Shown here: piece by piece, positions 43,517 to 52,581 of the stretch | Numbering within the stretch: the stretch's first letter is position 1 | Layout of the letters: every line of letters begins with the position of its first letter | DNA from: Paludibacter sp. UBA6032 | GTDB lineage: Bacteria > Bacteroidota > Bacteroidia > Bacteroidales > Paludibacteraceae | Assembly (NCBI GenBank): GCA_002427885.1 | Contig: DIZI01000008.1 | Coordinates: 23,110 to 87,109, forward strand | DNA: 64,000 nt | Direction: 5' to 3' | Notes under the pieces: generated by a model | What the model saw: the letters and a program-made list of their open reading frames with translations, nothing else | Told to the model about the DNA's origin: nothing | The model's database searches: none | Translations under genes and position numbers: made by a program

Positions 43517-45718
43517 ATGAAATCAATAATTCTGTTAATAGTTTTAGGAACCTCTATAATTGTTTCCGGTCAACAAAAATCGCAGATATATTTTGACGTA
43601 ACTAAACCAATTGAAGAAAGAGTCGAAAATGCCCTTTCATTAATGACAACCGAAGAGAAAGTGGCACTTTGCCATGCTCAGTCCAAATTTAGCTCGAAAG
43701 GAGTCCCACGGTTGGGAATTCCCGATGTCTGGTCGTCGGATGGTTCACACGGGGTAAGTGACGAAAAATTGTGGGACGAATGGAGTAGTGCTCAGTGGAC
43801 GAATGACTCTTGTACTGCATTCCCAGCATTAACCTGTCTTGCCGCAACATTTAATCCTGAAATGTCGCTACTGTTCGGTAAGTCTATTGGAGAAGAAGCG
43901 AGATACCGTGAAAAGACAATTTTGTTGGGACCCGGTGTGAATATCTACCGTAGTCCGCTTAATGGCCGTAACTTTGAATATATGGGCGAAGATCCTTATC
44001 TGGCTTCGCGCATGGTAGTACCTTACGTTCAGGGTGTGCAATCTTGTGGAGTGGCGGCATGTGTGAAACATTTTGCGCTTAACAATCAGGAAATCAGTCG
44101 TGGCGAGATAAATGTGAGCCTTAGCGACCGTGCTTTGCACGAAATTTATCTTCCGGCTTTCAAAGCGGCCATTCAGGAAGGAAAAGCATGGTCTATCATG
44201 GGTGCGTACAACAAATTCAGAGGCGAGCACTGTTGTCAAAGCGATTTACTGTTGAATAAAATCCTGAAACAGGACTGGAAGTTCGATGGTGTGGTAGTTA
44301 GCGATTGGGGTGGCGTACACAATACTGATGAGGCAGTAAATAATGGTCTTGACATTGAAATGGGTACTTATACTAATGGGTTGACAACTCAAGGTCATTT
44401 TCCATTTTCAAGTTATTATTTGGCCAACCCATTTCTGAAGGGAATTAAGGAAGGTAAATACGACATGGCCAAACTTGATGATAAAGCCCGTAGAATTTTG
44501 CGTCTTATTTTCCGCACCACTATGAGTGCCAACCGTCCGTTTGGACGTTTTGTATCTCCTGAACATAGTAAGGCAGCCCGTAAAATTGCTCAGGAAGGTA
44601 TTGTTTTGTTGAAGAATGAGAATAATCTGCTGCCAATCCCTGTGGGGAAATATAAGAAAATTGCCGTCATTGGAGAGAATGCTACACGTAGCCTTGTTGT
44701 AGGTGGAGGTTCCACTTCACTTAAAGTAGCTTACGAGATTTCCCCTTTGCAAGGCTTAAAAGATAAATATGGCAAAGAACATATTGTTTACAGTATGGGA
44801 TATGCTTCCGGTCCTTCGCTTTACGGGCGTGAAGAACCTTCAAGATTAAACGCAGATTCTCTACTGAATGCCGCCGTTGAGATTGCTAAAACGGCTGATG
44901 TTGTGTTTTTTGTAGGTGGTTTGAATAAGAATTATTTTCAGGATTGTGAAAGCGGCGACCGCAAATCGCTCAGCCTACCATTTGGGGAAGACAAACTGAT
45001 AGAGTCAATCCAGAAAGTAAACAAAAATATTGTTGTGATCCTAACGAGCGGAAATGCTGTTTCAATGCCGTGGTTGCAAAAAATTCCATCTGTGGTACAG
45101 GCGTGGTATTTGGGCTCTGAAGCCGGATATGCGTTGGCTGACATTATCTCAGGCGATGTGAATCCATCGGGAAAACTACCATTCTCAATTCCAAAGAAAC
45201 TCAGTGATATCGGAGCACACGCCTTTGATAAACTTTGTTATCCCGGCGATAGCGTTAATGTGCAATACAAAGAAGATATTTTGGTAGGTTACCGCTGGTT
45301 GGATACAAAAAAGATTGAACCCTTGTTTCCATTCGGGTATGGATTAAGTTATACTACTTTCGCTTACTCAAAACCTTCTGTTGATATGAGCGATCTAAAG
45401 CCCGACGGAACAGTAAAAGTCTCATTTTTATTGACCAATAATGGAAAAGTAGATGGAGCTGAAACGGCGCAACTCTATGTAAGTAAATCGAAATCAGCGG
45501 TGCTCCGTGCTGCAAAAGAACTGAAAGCTTTCAAAAAAGTATTCCTGAAAGCAGGAGAATGTAAGACACAGACCATTGAATTGCCAATCAGTAGTTTGGC
45601 GTTCTACAACGAAAGAAAACAAGTATGGGAAGTGGAATCTGGAAGTTATTTGCTTTTGCTGGGTAGTTCATCGAGGGATATTAAAGGGAAAGTAGATGTG
45701 AAAGTCCTTTCAAACTAA
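43517..45718 (+). CDS. GH3 beta-glucosidase-family exo-enzyme
   Basis: A 733-residue secreted protein. I place the start at 43517 (MKSIILLIVLGTSIIVSGQ). The longer frame from 43490 adds nine residues before the signal peptide. The GH3 N-terminal barrel holds RVENALSLMTTEEKVAL, NGRNFEYMGEDPYLA, CVKHFALNNQE (substrate-binding Lys-His) and the nucleophile Asp263 in VVVSDWGG. The alpha/beta sandwich follows (about 360-590, EGIVLLKNENNLLPI) and a fibronectin-III-like domain closes the chain (YGLSYTTFAYS to the end). As last enzyme of the pathway it would split backbone oligosaccharides to glucose in the periplasm. A beta-xylosidase activity also occurs in the family. It is the last PUL gene, ending 214 bp from the tRNA. 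Confidence 0.94.
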   Translation: MKSIILLIVLGTSIIVSGQQKSQIYFDVTKPIEERVENALSLMTTEEKVALCHAQSKFSSKGVPRLGIPDVWSSDGSHGVSDEKLWDEWSSAQWTNDSCTAFPALTCLAATFNPEMSLLFGKSIGEEARYREKTILLGPGVNIYRSPLNGRNFEYMGEDPYLASRMVVPYVQGVQSCGVAACVKHFALNNQEISRGEINVSLSDRALHEIYLPAFKAAIQEGKAWSIMGAYNKFRGEHCCQSDLLLNKILKQDWKFDGVVVSDWGGVHNTDEAVNNGLDIEMGTYTNGLTTQGHFPFSSYYLANPFLKGIKEGKYDMAKLDDKARRILRLIFRTTMSANRPFGRFVSPEHSKAARKIAQEGIVLLKNENNLLPIPVGKYKKIAVIGENATRSLVVGGGSTSLKVAYEISPLQGLKDKYGKEHIVYSMGYASGPSLYGREEPSRLNADSLLNAAVEIAKTADVVFFVGGLNKNYFQDCESGDRKSLSLPFGEDKLIESIQKVNKNIVVILTSGNAVSMPWLQKIPSVVQAWYLGSEAGYALADIISGDVNPSGKLPFSIPKKLSDIGAHAFDKLCYPGDSVNVQYKEDILVGYRWLDTKKIEPLFPFGYGLSYTTFAYSKPSVDMSDLKPDGTVKVSFLLTNNGKVDGAETAQLYVSKSKSAVLRAAKELKAFKKVFLKAGECKTQTIELPISSLAFYNERKQVWEVESGSYLLLLGSSSRDIKGKVDVKVLSN

Positions 45719-45887
45719 CCTCAGAATAAACTAAATCTAAACCGAATACTTTCTGGAACCCATTTTTGAGTTTAAAAATAGGTCACGAATTAGTCCCCAA
45801 AATGTGGTTTTTACATTGACCCGATATTTACATTGACCCCATCATTGACCCAGGTGTTGTGCAAATGTTGTGCAAATAATAAAAACA

Positions 45888-45926
45888 AAAACGCTAAACC
45901 CCTAATTAATAGGATTTAGCGTTTTG
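45888..45926 (+). terminator. Terminator between PUL and tRNA-Asp
   Basis: AAAACGCTAAA (45888-45898) and TTTAGCGTTTT (45915-45925) form a perfect stem flanked by A- and T-runs, so it can work in both directions: for GH3 from the left and for tRNA-Asp from the right. The region before it (45719-45887) has no gene. It holds short direct repeats (TTACATTGACCC twice, TGTTGTGCAAAT twice). Confidence 0.85.
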
Positions 45927-45932
45927 CTTATG

Positions 45933-46006
45933 CGGTCCGGACGGGACTCGAACCCGCGACCTCCGCCGTGACAGGGCGGCATTCTAACCAACTGAACTAC
46001 CGAACC
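45933..46006 (-). tRNA. tRNA-Asp (anticodon GTC)
   Basis: On the - strand a 74-nt cloverleaf starts GGTTCGG and ends CCGGACC plus discriminator G, forming the acceptor stem with one G-T pair. The D arm contains AGTTGGTTAGA, the anticodon stem CCGCC/GGCGG encloses the loop CTGTCAC with anticodon GTC, and the T loop is GGTTCGAGTCC. The 3' CCA is not encoded. The gene's 3' end points at the PUL, and all genes further right are core genes. Confidence 0.97.
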
Positions 46007-46042
46007 AGGTTTTATTGTTGGACATTGTTTTCTAATGCGGTG

Positions 46043-46072
46043 CAAAGATACTGCAAATTTTCATTTCTGCAA
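46043..46072 (-). promoter_or_regulatory. Bacteroidota-type promoter of tRNA-Asp
   Basis: On the - strand TTG (46072-46070), a 19-bp spacer and TATCTTTG (46050-46043) match the primary-sigma consensus (TTTG, about 19, TAnnTTTG) of Bacteroidota. The -7 box lies 36 bp from the tRNA 5' end. The rest of 46073-46391 contains no gene or element that I can support. Confidence 0.75.
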
Positions 46073-46391
46073 TAGCTTTGAAATTTATTTTGTGCGAAAT
46101 GAAAAAAAACTTTTTGTGAGGTTGAACCTCCAATATTTATTTCTCGGGAGAGATGTCAAGTTATGTATTGGCTCTTGCTGTTTTGGGAATCATATTCAGA
46201 TAATTAAACAGTCTGATATAAACCATTTGTTCGGCCAATAACGAACTTTTTAGATAGAATATACCGACGGGTTGACTTTGCAAACTCAAAGCAATTGGTC
46301 ACCCTGTCTGGTTATGAAATATTCAATTTACCTCAATTTTAAAACTACATATTTTTATCAGTATTTCTGATAAAGACAAATATAATAAAAT

Positions 46392-46421
46392 AAAAACCGC
46401 TCTTGATTTGGAGCGGTTTTT
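46392..46421 (-). terminator. Terminator of ssb
   Basis: AAAAACCGCTC (46392-46402) and GAGCGGTTTTT (46411-46421) make a perfect 11-bp stem with an 8-nt loop, with Ts on the - strand side. It lies 26 bp behind the ssb stop. Confidence 0.9.
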
Positions 46422-46447
46422 ATTAGAAGATTCAGTGAGCGTTTGGA

Positions 46448-46873
46448 TTAAAATGGTAAATCATCTTCAGCATGAGGTGGTGCTTGTAAGTCATCTGGAG
46501 CAGAAGTTGCAACAACCGAACCGAGAGCTTCTGTCTGTTCCGGTTTTTTTCCTAACAGATTTATAACTTCAGCATAAATTTCAGTTGTGTAGCGTTTGAT
46601 GCCATCTTTCTCCCATGCGCGGGTTTGAATTTTCCCTTCCACATAAATTTCTCTTCCTTTACGGATGTAATTCTCCGCAACTTTTGCTAATCCCCTCCAG
46701 GCAACAATATTGTGCCACTCGGTACGTTCAGGAACCTGAGTTCCATTTTGCAATGTAATTGCTCTCTCGGTAGTTGCCAATGTAAAATTCGCAACTGCTA
46801 CGTCTTTGTCTAAATAGCGGACTTCTGGGTCTTTACCCACATGCCCAACTAAGATTACTTTGTTAACAGACAT
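46448..46873 (-). CDS. ssb: Single-stranded DNA-binding protein
   Basis: A 141-residue OB-fold protein that coats single-stranded DNA in replication and repair. MSVNKVILVGHVGKDPEVRY is the standard start, so I use the ATG at 46873. An in-frame ATG at 46951 would add 26 hydrophobic residues atypical for SSB. Further family marks are FTLATTERA, TEWHNIVAWRGLAKVAENYI, KGREIYVEGKIQTR and the acidic tail ending AEDDLPF, which recruits partner proteins. The tail is short, as in many Bacteroidota SSBs. The gene stands alone with its own terminator. Confidence 0.97.
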   Translation of the reverse strand: MSVNKVILVGHVGKDPEVRYLDKDVAVANFTLATTERAITLQNGTQVPERTEWHNIVAWRGLAKVAENYIRKGREIYVEGKIQTRAWEKDGIKRYTTEIYAEVINLLGKKPEQTEALGSVVATSAPDDLQAPPHAEDDLPF

Positions 46874-46940
46874 GGTTTCTACAAATTTAAAGTTAATAAT
46901 GGATAAATAAATAGGCTGTAAAAATAAATATATATTTTGG

Positions 46941-46966
46941 ATTTCTTGCATTTATTTGCAAGAAAT
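46941..46966 (-). terminator. Hairpin after the DUF4403 gene
   Basis: ATTTCTTGCA (46941-46950) and TGCAAGAAAT (46957-46966) form a perfect 10-bp stem with a 6-nt loop, 34 bp behind the DUF4403 stop. The following - strand sequence is A/T-rich without a clean T-run. Confidence 0.55.
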
Positions 46967-47000
46967 TTCAGGTAAAATGTAAATTTAATGTTATATTTAT

Positions 47001-48395
47001 TTAAAATGATAAATTATCAACTTTCAAAACAACATTTCCTTTCACATTGGTTTGAATACGTAATGCACCCGGAACTAAACTCAAACTAGTAACATTCAAA
47101 TCGTTTAACTTACCCTGTAAACTGACTCCATCCATGATTTTATAGTTACTCATCATCAGATTAGCATCTGTTTTGGTTTTTTCCAGTACATCTTTTATGG
47201 GATAAGTCAAATAGGGTGTCAACTTTTTCAAGATTAAACCATGCATAAGCCAACCGGCTGATTTAGCCAATGAGTTTTGAGTTTTTATATCAAATTCAGG
47301 TTCCACAATTTCCACGGCTATTTTTGTTGGATTGTAAACCATATTACCAGTAAAGTAAATCCGTCCTTTTAATGATCCGGTTACATCGGCTACAAATATA
47401 GCTTTCCCTTCGTTGCCAAAAATGGATAAATTTGTAATCGTAATAGATTTTTTCCCTTCTGTAAAAGATTTATTCATTAATTGCTTCTTGGCCAATTCCG
47501 AAATTTTATCAAATGTTACGTCTGCGCCTATATTCAGGTTAAATTGCTGTGCAGGACGATTGACCTGTTTGTATGCAGGTAGGGCAACCGGAGCATTTGC
47601 TTCAGGTTTAACTCCCATAAACGATTCTATTTGAGCGTAAAGTGCTACGGATAAATTCAGTTTATTCCCGGTAGTGGTGAATGGGGATACATAAATGTCC
47701 CGGGGTGTAATGCGTATCCACACATTATTTTCAGCACTAACCTGACGAGGTTTTTGCATTTCGCTCCAAGCCAATGAGATGTATTTTTTTAAATCAACTG
47801 CATCAGCAAGCGATTTGTCAATCTGGGCAGTAATTAACTGATCGCAACGCGTGAGAGCCAGATTGGCAACGGGTGTAAGCGGAACGCTGACACCGGCTAC
47901 ATTCAATTTTGGAACTTCTATCCATTCAAAACCGGATGCTGTGGTTTTGGAAATCAGTTTCCAGTTTTTATCTAAACTGATAGTCGATTTATAAGTCAGG
48001 GCAATGCTGCCTGTTGCTTCATAATAATCGCCTACAGTGAAACCGAATTTTTCGATCTTCCACGCAAAGCGTGTCCAGACTTTGAGCGGAACCCGGTATT
48101 CAATCACATTATTATTGATGGTAAAAGTAAAATTCTGTGCCTTTGAAACTTTTACAGACAGATCCTGTCCGGAGATATTCGATCCTTCAAATATTGTCCC
48201 GTTCATTTTTGAATTGATGGAAGATTCTAATTTTTTTACATCAAGTTCTACTTGTAAAGGCAATTCCGACAAGGCAGGAGCAATACTGGAAGGTAAATAC
48301 GACTCTTTCGGTTTTTCAATCTGCAAAGTGGTTTTGCAGGATGAAAATATTAGAGTTGTAAAGGCAATTGACAAGATAAAAATAAGTTTTTTCAC
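47001..48395 (-). CDS. DUF4403-family lipoprotein
   Basis: A 464-residue protein with lipobox Cys20 (TLIFSSC) at the end of its signal peptide, so it is anchored in the envelope. The body contains two related beta-rich halves (SELPLQVELDVKKLESSINS near 45-65 and FNLNIGADVTFDKISELAKK near 285-305), with the pattern of DUF4403, whose fold resembles lipid-binding tubular (BPI/SMP-like) domains. The function is unknown; lipid binding or transport is only a structural guess. It sits between lon and ssb on the same strand, 132 bp from lon, and is not obviously in operon with either. Confidence 0.85.
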   Translation of the reverse strand: MKKLIFILSIAFTTLIFSSCKTTLQIEKPKESYLPSSIAPALSELPLQVELDVKKLESSINSKMNGTIFEGSNISGQDLSVKVSKAQNFTFTINNNVIEYRVPLKVWTRFAWKIEKFGFTVGDYYEATGSIALTYKSTISLDKNWKLISKTTASGFEWIEVPKLNVAGVSVPLTPVANLALTRCDQLITAQIDKSLADAVDLKKYISLAWSEMQKPRQVSAENNVWIRITPRDIYVSPFTTTGNKLNLSVALYAQIESFMGVKPEANAPVALPAYKQVNRPAQQFNLNIGADVTFDKISELAKKQLMNKSFTEGKKSITITNLSIFGNEGKAIFVADVTGSLKGRIYFTGNMVYNPTKIAVEIVEPEFDIKTQNSLAKSAGWLMHGLILKKLTPYLTYPIKDVLEKTKTDANLMMSNYKIMDGVSLQGKLNDLNVTSLSLVPGALRIQTNVKGNVVLKVDNLSF

Positions 48396-48473
48396 GTTTG
48401 TAATTTTAGAATAATTAATTGCTGAATGAAGGTGTAAAATTAGCTCCTTTTATTGGTAATTATGCTGTGAAAC

Positions 48474-48514
48474 AAAAAAAAATCTGCTGTAATTTTTCAC
48501 AGCAGACTTTTTTT
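48474..48514 (-). terminator. Terminator of lon
   Basis: The stem TCTGCTGT (48483-48490)/ACAGCAGA (48499-48506) is flanked by an A-run and a T-run, giving a typical intrinsic terminator 14 bp behind the lon stop on the - strand. Confidence 0.9.
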
Positions 48515-48527
48515 GATGTTATGAGAT

Positions 48528-50966
48528 TTATTTCAATAAAGCAAAATCGATCACTTCCATTATGTCATTTACATAGTGGAACTTAAGTCCTTTAAGATAA
48601 ACCGGTTTGATTTCGTCAATATCTTTCTGATTATCGGCACAAAGTACAATATCAGTTATTCCCGCCCGTTTTGCAGCCAGAATTTTCTCTTTAATTCCAC
48701 CGACCGGAAGTACTTTCCCACGCAAGGTTATTTCACCTGTCATGGCAAGGTTTTTCCGTACTTTCCGTTTTGTAAAAGCTGATACTAAGGCAGTTGTCAT
48801 AGTTATTCCCGCCGATGGGCCATCCTTTGGTATTGCACCTTCCGGAACATGAATATGTACATTCCAGTCTTCAAAGAGCTGGCTGTCGATATTAAATTTG
48901 TCGGCATGAGCTTTGATATATTCGAGAGCCAACATAGCCGATTCTTTCATCACCTCACCCAGATTACCGGTTAAAGTCAGTCTTGGCGATTTGCTTTTAC
49001 TTAAACTCGATTCAATAAACAGAATTTCACCTCCTACTTGCGTCCAGGCTAAACCGGTCACAACACCTGCATATTCATTACCCTGATATTTATCGCGGCT
49101 ATAACGGGAAGCACCCAAATAGGTTTTCAGGTCATCCTCTGTGAGTTCAATATTGTATTTTTCGTCAGTGGCAACACGTTTAGCGACTTTTCGCATTAAC
49201 CCGGCCAATTGTCGGCTTAGTTCCCGTACGCCCGATTCACGGGTATAAGATTCAATCAACTTGTTTAATACAGGTTTTGTCAATACAAAGTCAGTATCTT
49301 TTAAACCGTGGTTTTCCAGTTCTTTTGAAATCAAATGCCGTTTGGCAATTTCCAGTTTTTCTTCCTGTGTATATCCGCTTACTTCTATCAATTCCATTCG
49401 GTCGAGTAGAGGACGGGGAATGGTGCTGAGGTTATTGGCTGTAGCAATGAAGAGTACTTTCGATAAATCAAAGTCAACGTCCAGAAAATTGTCATGAAAA
49501 GCTCCGTTCTGTTCAGGATCAAGCACTTCAAGTAATGCTGAAGATGGGTCACCTTTATAATCGGTTGTTATTTTATCAATTTCATCGAGAACGAACACAG
49601 GATTTGAAGATTCCGCTTTTTGAATGTTTTGCATAATCCTCCCAGGTAAAGCACCAATATAAGTCCGGCGGTGTCCGCGGATTTCAGCTTCGTCGTGTAA
49701 CCCTCCAAGCGAAATCCGTACATATTTACGGTTCAGCGCTGTGGCAATAGATTTTCCCAGTGATGTTTTGCCGACTCCCGGAGGACCGTATAAACAAATG
49801 ATGGGCGATTTCATATCACCTTTTAGTTTAAGTACTGCCAGATGTTCCAGAATACGGTCTTTCACCGTTTCCATGCCAAAATGATCTTTGTCAAGCACTT
49901 TCTTGGCATTTTTCAGATTGAAATTGTCCTTGGTAAATTCGTTCCAGGGCAAATCGATCATGGTTTCTATATAATTGAGCTGGGTCGTGTAATCGGGTGA
50001 ATGTTGGCTCATCCGCTCCAGTTTTTTCATCTCCTTGTCAAAGACTTTTGCTGTCGCTTCGTTCCATTTTTTATTTTTAATTCGTTCTCGGAAATCAGCA
50101 ACATCCATTTCAGGCGAGTTTCCACCCAACTCGTTTTGAATGGTTTTCATTTGTTGTTGCAGAAAATACTCCCTTTGTTGCTGATCAATTCCTTCTTTTG
50201 CCTTGTTCTGGATGGACATTTTTATTTCCAGCAATTGCGATTCCTTATTTAAAAGTTCCAGCAATTGATAGCCACGATCCATGATCTCATCAATTTCCAG
50301 CAGACGTTGTTTTTCTTTGACATTTAATCCGAAGTTAACACAGACATAATTGATCAGAAAAACAGGGTTTTCGATATTCCGAATGGCAAAAGCCATTTCG
50401 GGTGACATGGCGCCAGAATCATTGATTATATTTATGGCTAAATCTTTGATCGATGATACCAACGCCAGAAATGAACCATCGTTTACATCAGGCAAAATAT
50501 CTTCCACCAGATTTACTTTTGCCTTCATATAAGGTTTAAGCGACTCCACTTCCCCTAAATGAAAACGACGTTTTCCTTCCAGAATAACTGTTGTGGTGTT
50601 GTCCGGCATTTCAAGTATCCGAACTACCTGAGCTACTGTTCCCATAGGAAAAAGTTCATCGATATTCGGGTCATCCAGTTTTTTATCAATTTGTGAACAG
50701 ACCCCTATTAATAAATCATTTTCGTTTGCAGCCCGAACCAGCTTCAATGATTTCGAACGCGCAACCGAAACAGGAAGCAGAACGCCAGGGTACAGAACCA
50801 TGTTACGCAAGGGGAGAATAGGGAGCACATCACCAGAATTCATATTCAACTCCGACGACCTTTCGTCGAGCGAAATGATTGGAAAAATATCCGATGAGCC
50901 AAGCATGTTTTCAGAAAATAAATTATCAAAAGGATTACTCATAGTTAAGTGTATTTTTGCTGCCAT
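48528..50966 (-). CDS. lon: ATP-dependent Lon protease
   Basis: An 812-residue cytoplasmic AAA+ protease that degrades misfolded and regulatory proteins. Domains: LON substrate-binding N-terminus (about 42-240, [20 protein letters not shown]), coiled-coil region (about 240-350), AAA+ module with Walker A GPPGVGKT (394-401) and Walker [10 protein letters not shown] (about 459-467), then the protease domain with Ser718 in PKDGPSAGI and Lys761 in GGIKEKI forming the Ser-Lys dyad. The start at 50966 is the longest. ATG 50942 ([12 protein letters not shown]) is equally possible. The length is normal and all key residues are present. The 319 bp upstream (50967-51285) hold no gene or clear promoter that I can identify. 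Confidence 0.97.
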   Translation of the reverse strand: MAAKIHLTMSNPFDNLFSENMLGSSDIFPIISLDERSSELNMNSGDVLPILPLRNMVLYPGVLLPVSVARSKSLKLVRAANENDLLIGVCSQIDKKLDDPNIDELFPMGTVAQVVRILEMPDNTTTVILEGKRRFHLGEVESLKPYMKAKVNLVEDILPDVNDGSFLALVSSIKDLAINIINDSGAMSPEMAFAIRNIENPVFLINYVCVNFGLNVKEKQRLLEIDEIMDRGYQLLELLNKESQLLEIKMSIQNKAKEGIDQQQREYFLQQQMKTIQNELGGNSPEMDVADFRERIKNKKWNEATAKVFDKEMKKLERMSQHSPDYTTQLNYIETMIDLPWNEFTKDNFNLKNAKKVLDKDHFGMETVKDRILEHLAVLKLKGDMKSPIICLYGPPGVGKTSLGKSIATALNRKYVRISLGGLHDEAEIRGHRRTYIGALPGRIMQNIQKAESSNPVFVLDEIDKITTDYKGDPSSALLEVLDPEQNGAFHDNFLDVDFDLSKVLFIATANNLSTIPRPLLDRMELIEVSGYTQEEKLEIAKRHLISKELENHGLKDTDFVLTKPVLNKLIESYTRESGVRELSRQLAGLMRKVAKRVATDEKYNIELTEDDLKTYLGASRYSRDKYQGNEYAGVVTGLAWTQVGGEILFIESSLSKSKSPRLTLTGNLGEVMKESAMLALEYIKAHADKFNIDSQLFEDWNVHIHVPEGAIPKDGPSAGITMTTALVSAFTKRKVRKNLAMTGEITLRGKVLPVGGIKEKILAAKRAGITDIVLCADNQKDIDEIKPVYLKGLKFHYVNDIMEVIDFALLK

Positions 50967-51285
50967 TATGGCGTAAATGCGTGAAATCGTATTTTAGTCT
51001 AGAAGTCATTAAATAATAAAATGTTTATGTTGACTGATTTAGCATTTCCTTGAGTCAACGATATTCTATTATTTCAATAGCTGTGCCAAAAATGCTAACT
51101 GAATAAAAGTCATAACATTTTCCTTTGCGCAAAGTCTGGATAGATAAAATATATTTCGTTTAAGAAAGGATAAATTGAAATCAGCAGTTAAACGTTATGC
51201 GGATTTGTGGTGGTAGCTGTTTTGATAATCTGTTATAGAACTAAATCAATATCAAATAAAATACTTTTGTAAACTTTCAAGAGAA

Positions 51286-51756
51286 TTATTTGAAATTCTG
51301 TCCAAACGCTTTGGCTGTCATTTCATCGATAGTCACGCGCCAAACTTTTACATTTGCCAATGCGGGAGTTGAATATTTAAATGTCCTTGTTGAAAATTTT
51401 TTCATCATCGAGTTTAATGTTTTTACCTTTTCGTCCAAATCTTCGATGAATGATACCGAACCCTTACAAACAACACTTTTTGAAAGCATGCTGTAACTGC
51501 AGGCAACATCGGGATGTTGATAAACTAATTTTGTATCTGTACAAAAGGTTACACAAACCCGGTTATTCTGCTTCAATAATCTTAGATGTTTGCCTTCCGG
51601 CCCCGAGTGCAATATGATGTCTCCTTCGGAATAGCCAAAATTCATGGGAATAACATAGGGTGTTCCATCAACCTCAATAATACCTACAAAACATATATCG
51701 CACTGATTTATAATAGCTTTCATCTCAGTTTTGTCGGTAATAATGCTGGTCCTCAT
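51286..51756 (-). CDS. Pyridoxamine-5'-phosphate-oxidase-like flavoprotein (NimA-like)
   Basis: A 156-residue small split-barrel protein, presumably a flavin-binding reductase dimer in the cytoplasm. ICFVGIIEVDGTPYVIPMNF (about 22-41), IILHSGPEGKHLRLLKQNNR (about 47-66) and VCVTFC are the family's conserved strand and cofactor-binding region. SVVCKGSVSFIED and the C-terminal WRVTIDEMTAKAFGQ complete it. Relatives include NimA-type nitroimidazole reductases, but most are of unknown substrate, so I do not claim resistance. A TAnnTTTG-like -7 box (TACTTTTG, - strand 51782-51775) lies 19 bp before the ATG, without a good -33 box. Confidence 0.85.
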   Translation of the reverse strand: MRTSIITDKTEMKAIINQCDICFVGIIEVDGTPYVIPMNFGYSEGDIILHSGPEGKHLRLLKQNNRVCVTFCTDTKLVYQHPDVACSYSMLSKSVVCKGSVSFIEDLDEKVKTLNSMMKKFSTRTFKYSTPALANVKVWRVTIDEMTAKAFGQNFK

Positions 51757-51863
51757 ATATTTTTTTTTTATTTACAAAAGTATGAAAAATTGATCAAAAT
51801 AGCGATGTCAGTTTTTTTAATTTCTTATTATTCTGTTTTTTTTTAAATATCTGCACACGTCTC

Positions 51864-51893
51864 TTGTCATTGTGCAAATAATTAATATCTTTG
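51864..51893 (+). promoter_or_regulatory. Bacteroidota-type promoter of the DUF2147 gene
   Basis: TTG (51864-51866), a 19-bp spacer and TATCTTTG (51886-51893) match the phylum's consensus exactly in spacing. The start codon follows 24 bp later. Confidence 0.85.
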
Positions 51894-51917
51894 TGTCAAA
51901 TTATAAACTAATACAAC

Positions 51918-52355
51918 ATGAAAAAAGTTATTTTCACATTCGCACTTCTGATTGCTTTCGGTATTTCAGGATCGGCCCAATTGAATAAAATTGTTGGAAA
52001 ATGGAAAACCATCGATGATAAAGATGGAAGTGTTAAATCTATTGTGTTTGTTTTCAAAGCAACCAATGGAAAATACTACGGAAAAATTGAAAAATTATTC
52101 AAAGATCCGGGAAAGCTTTGTACAGAATGCGAAGGTGCCAATAAAAACCAACCTGTTTTGGGTATGATGATAATCAATAATATGGTTGAAGATGGTGAAT
52201 CCTTAACGGCTGGAACAATTCTGGACCCAAAGAATGGGAAAGTATACAAGTGTAATATTAGTTGGGACAAGGAAACCGACAACCTGAATGTGCGTGGTTC
52301 GCTCGATAAATTCGGGTTGATTGGCCGATCGCAAACCTGGCTTCGTGAAAAATAG
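51918..52355 (+). CDS. DUF2147 secreted protein
   Basis: A 145-residue exported protein of unknown function: signal peptide about 1-20 (GISGSAQ), then a small beta-barrel-like domain with VGKWKTIDDKDGSVKSIVFV (about 26-45), YYGKIEKLF, LCTECEGANKNQPVLGM and the end LDKFGLIGRSQTWLR, all typical of DUF2147. It lacks a catalytic signature; a lipocalin-like binding role has been suggested for such folds. It has its own promoter and probably stands alone. Confidence 0.88.
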   Translation: MKKVIFTFALLIAFGISGSAQLNKIVGKWKTIDDKDGSVKSIVFVFKATNGKYYGKIEKLFKDPGKLCTECEGANKNQPVLGMMIINNMVEDGESLTAGTILDPKNGKVYKCNISWDKETDNLNVRGSLDKFGLIGRSQTWLREK

Positions 52356-52459
52356 CAGATAAAATTGGAAGTCTCAGCTGTACTTTTCAATTGTTTGTAT
52401 TTAGAAAAGCCGAACTTAGTTAAAAATAGCTAAATCGACAAATAATCTTCATAAATATG

Positions 52460-52490
52460 TTGTACAACATAAAAATTAGCTTTAATTTTG
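52460..52490 (+). promoter_or_regulatory. Promoter of the nucleoside-recognition/TetR operon
   Basis: TTG (52460-52462), a 20-bp spacer and TAATTTTG (52483-52490) fit the Bacteroidota consensus. The start codon is 91 bp downstream, leaving a leader that contains a hairpin. Confidence 0.7.
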
Positions 52491-52537
52491 CACTGTGTTT
52501 TTCATGGTATTAGATTTAAGGTTAATTTTAAAGATTG

Positions 52538-52562
52538 GGTTGTCGTGAGACAACCTTTCTTG
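52538..52562 (+). promoter_or_regulatory. Hairpin in the 5' leader
   Basis: GGTTGTC (52538-52544) and GACAACC (52549-52555) form a 7-bp stem with a GTGA loop, followed by TTTCTTG. It lies between the promoter and the ATG at 52582. It may be an attenuator or a simple leader hairpin. The T-run is short. Confidence 0.4.
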
Positions 52563-52581
52563 TTTAATATACCTTTATACA

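Noticed and set aside
46035..46241. 68-codon + strand frame after tRNA-Asp
   Set aside because: It has no recognisable features, its start overlaps the tRNA promoter, and its codon use looks random.
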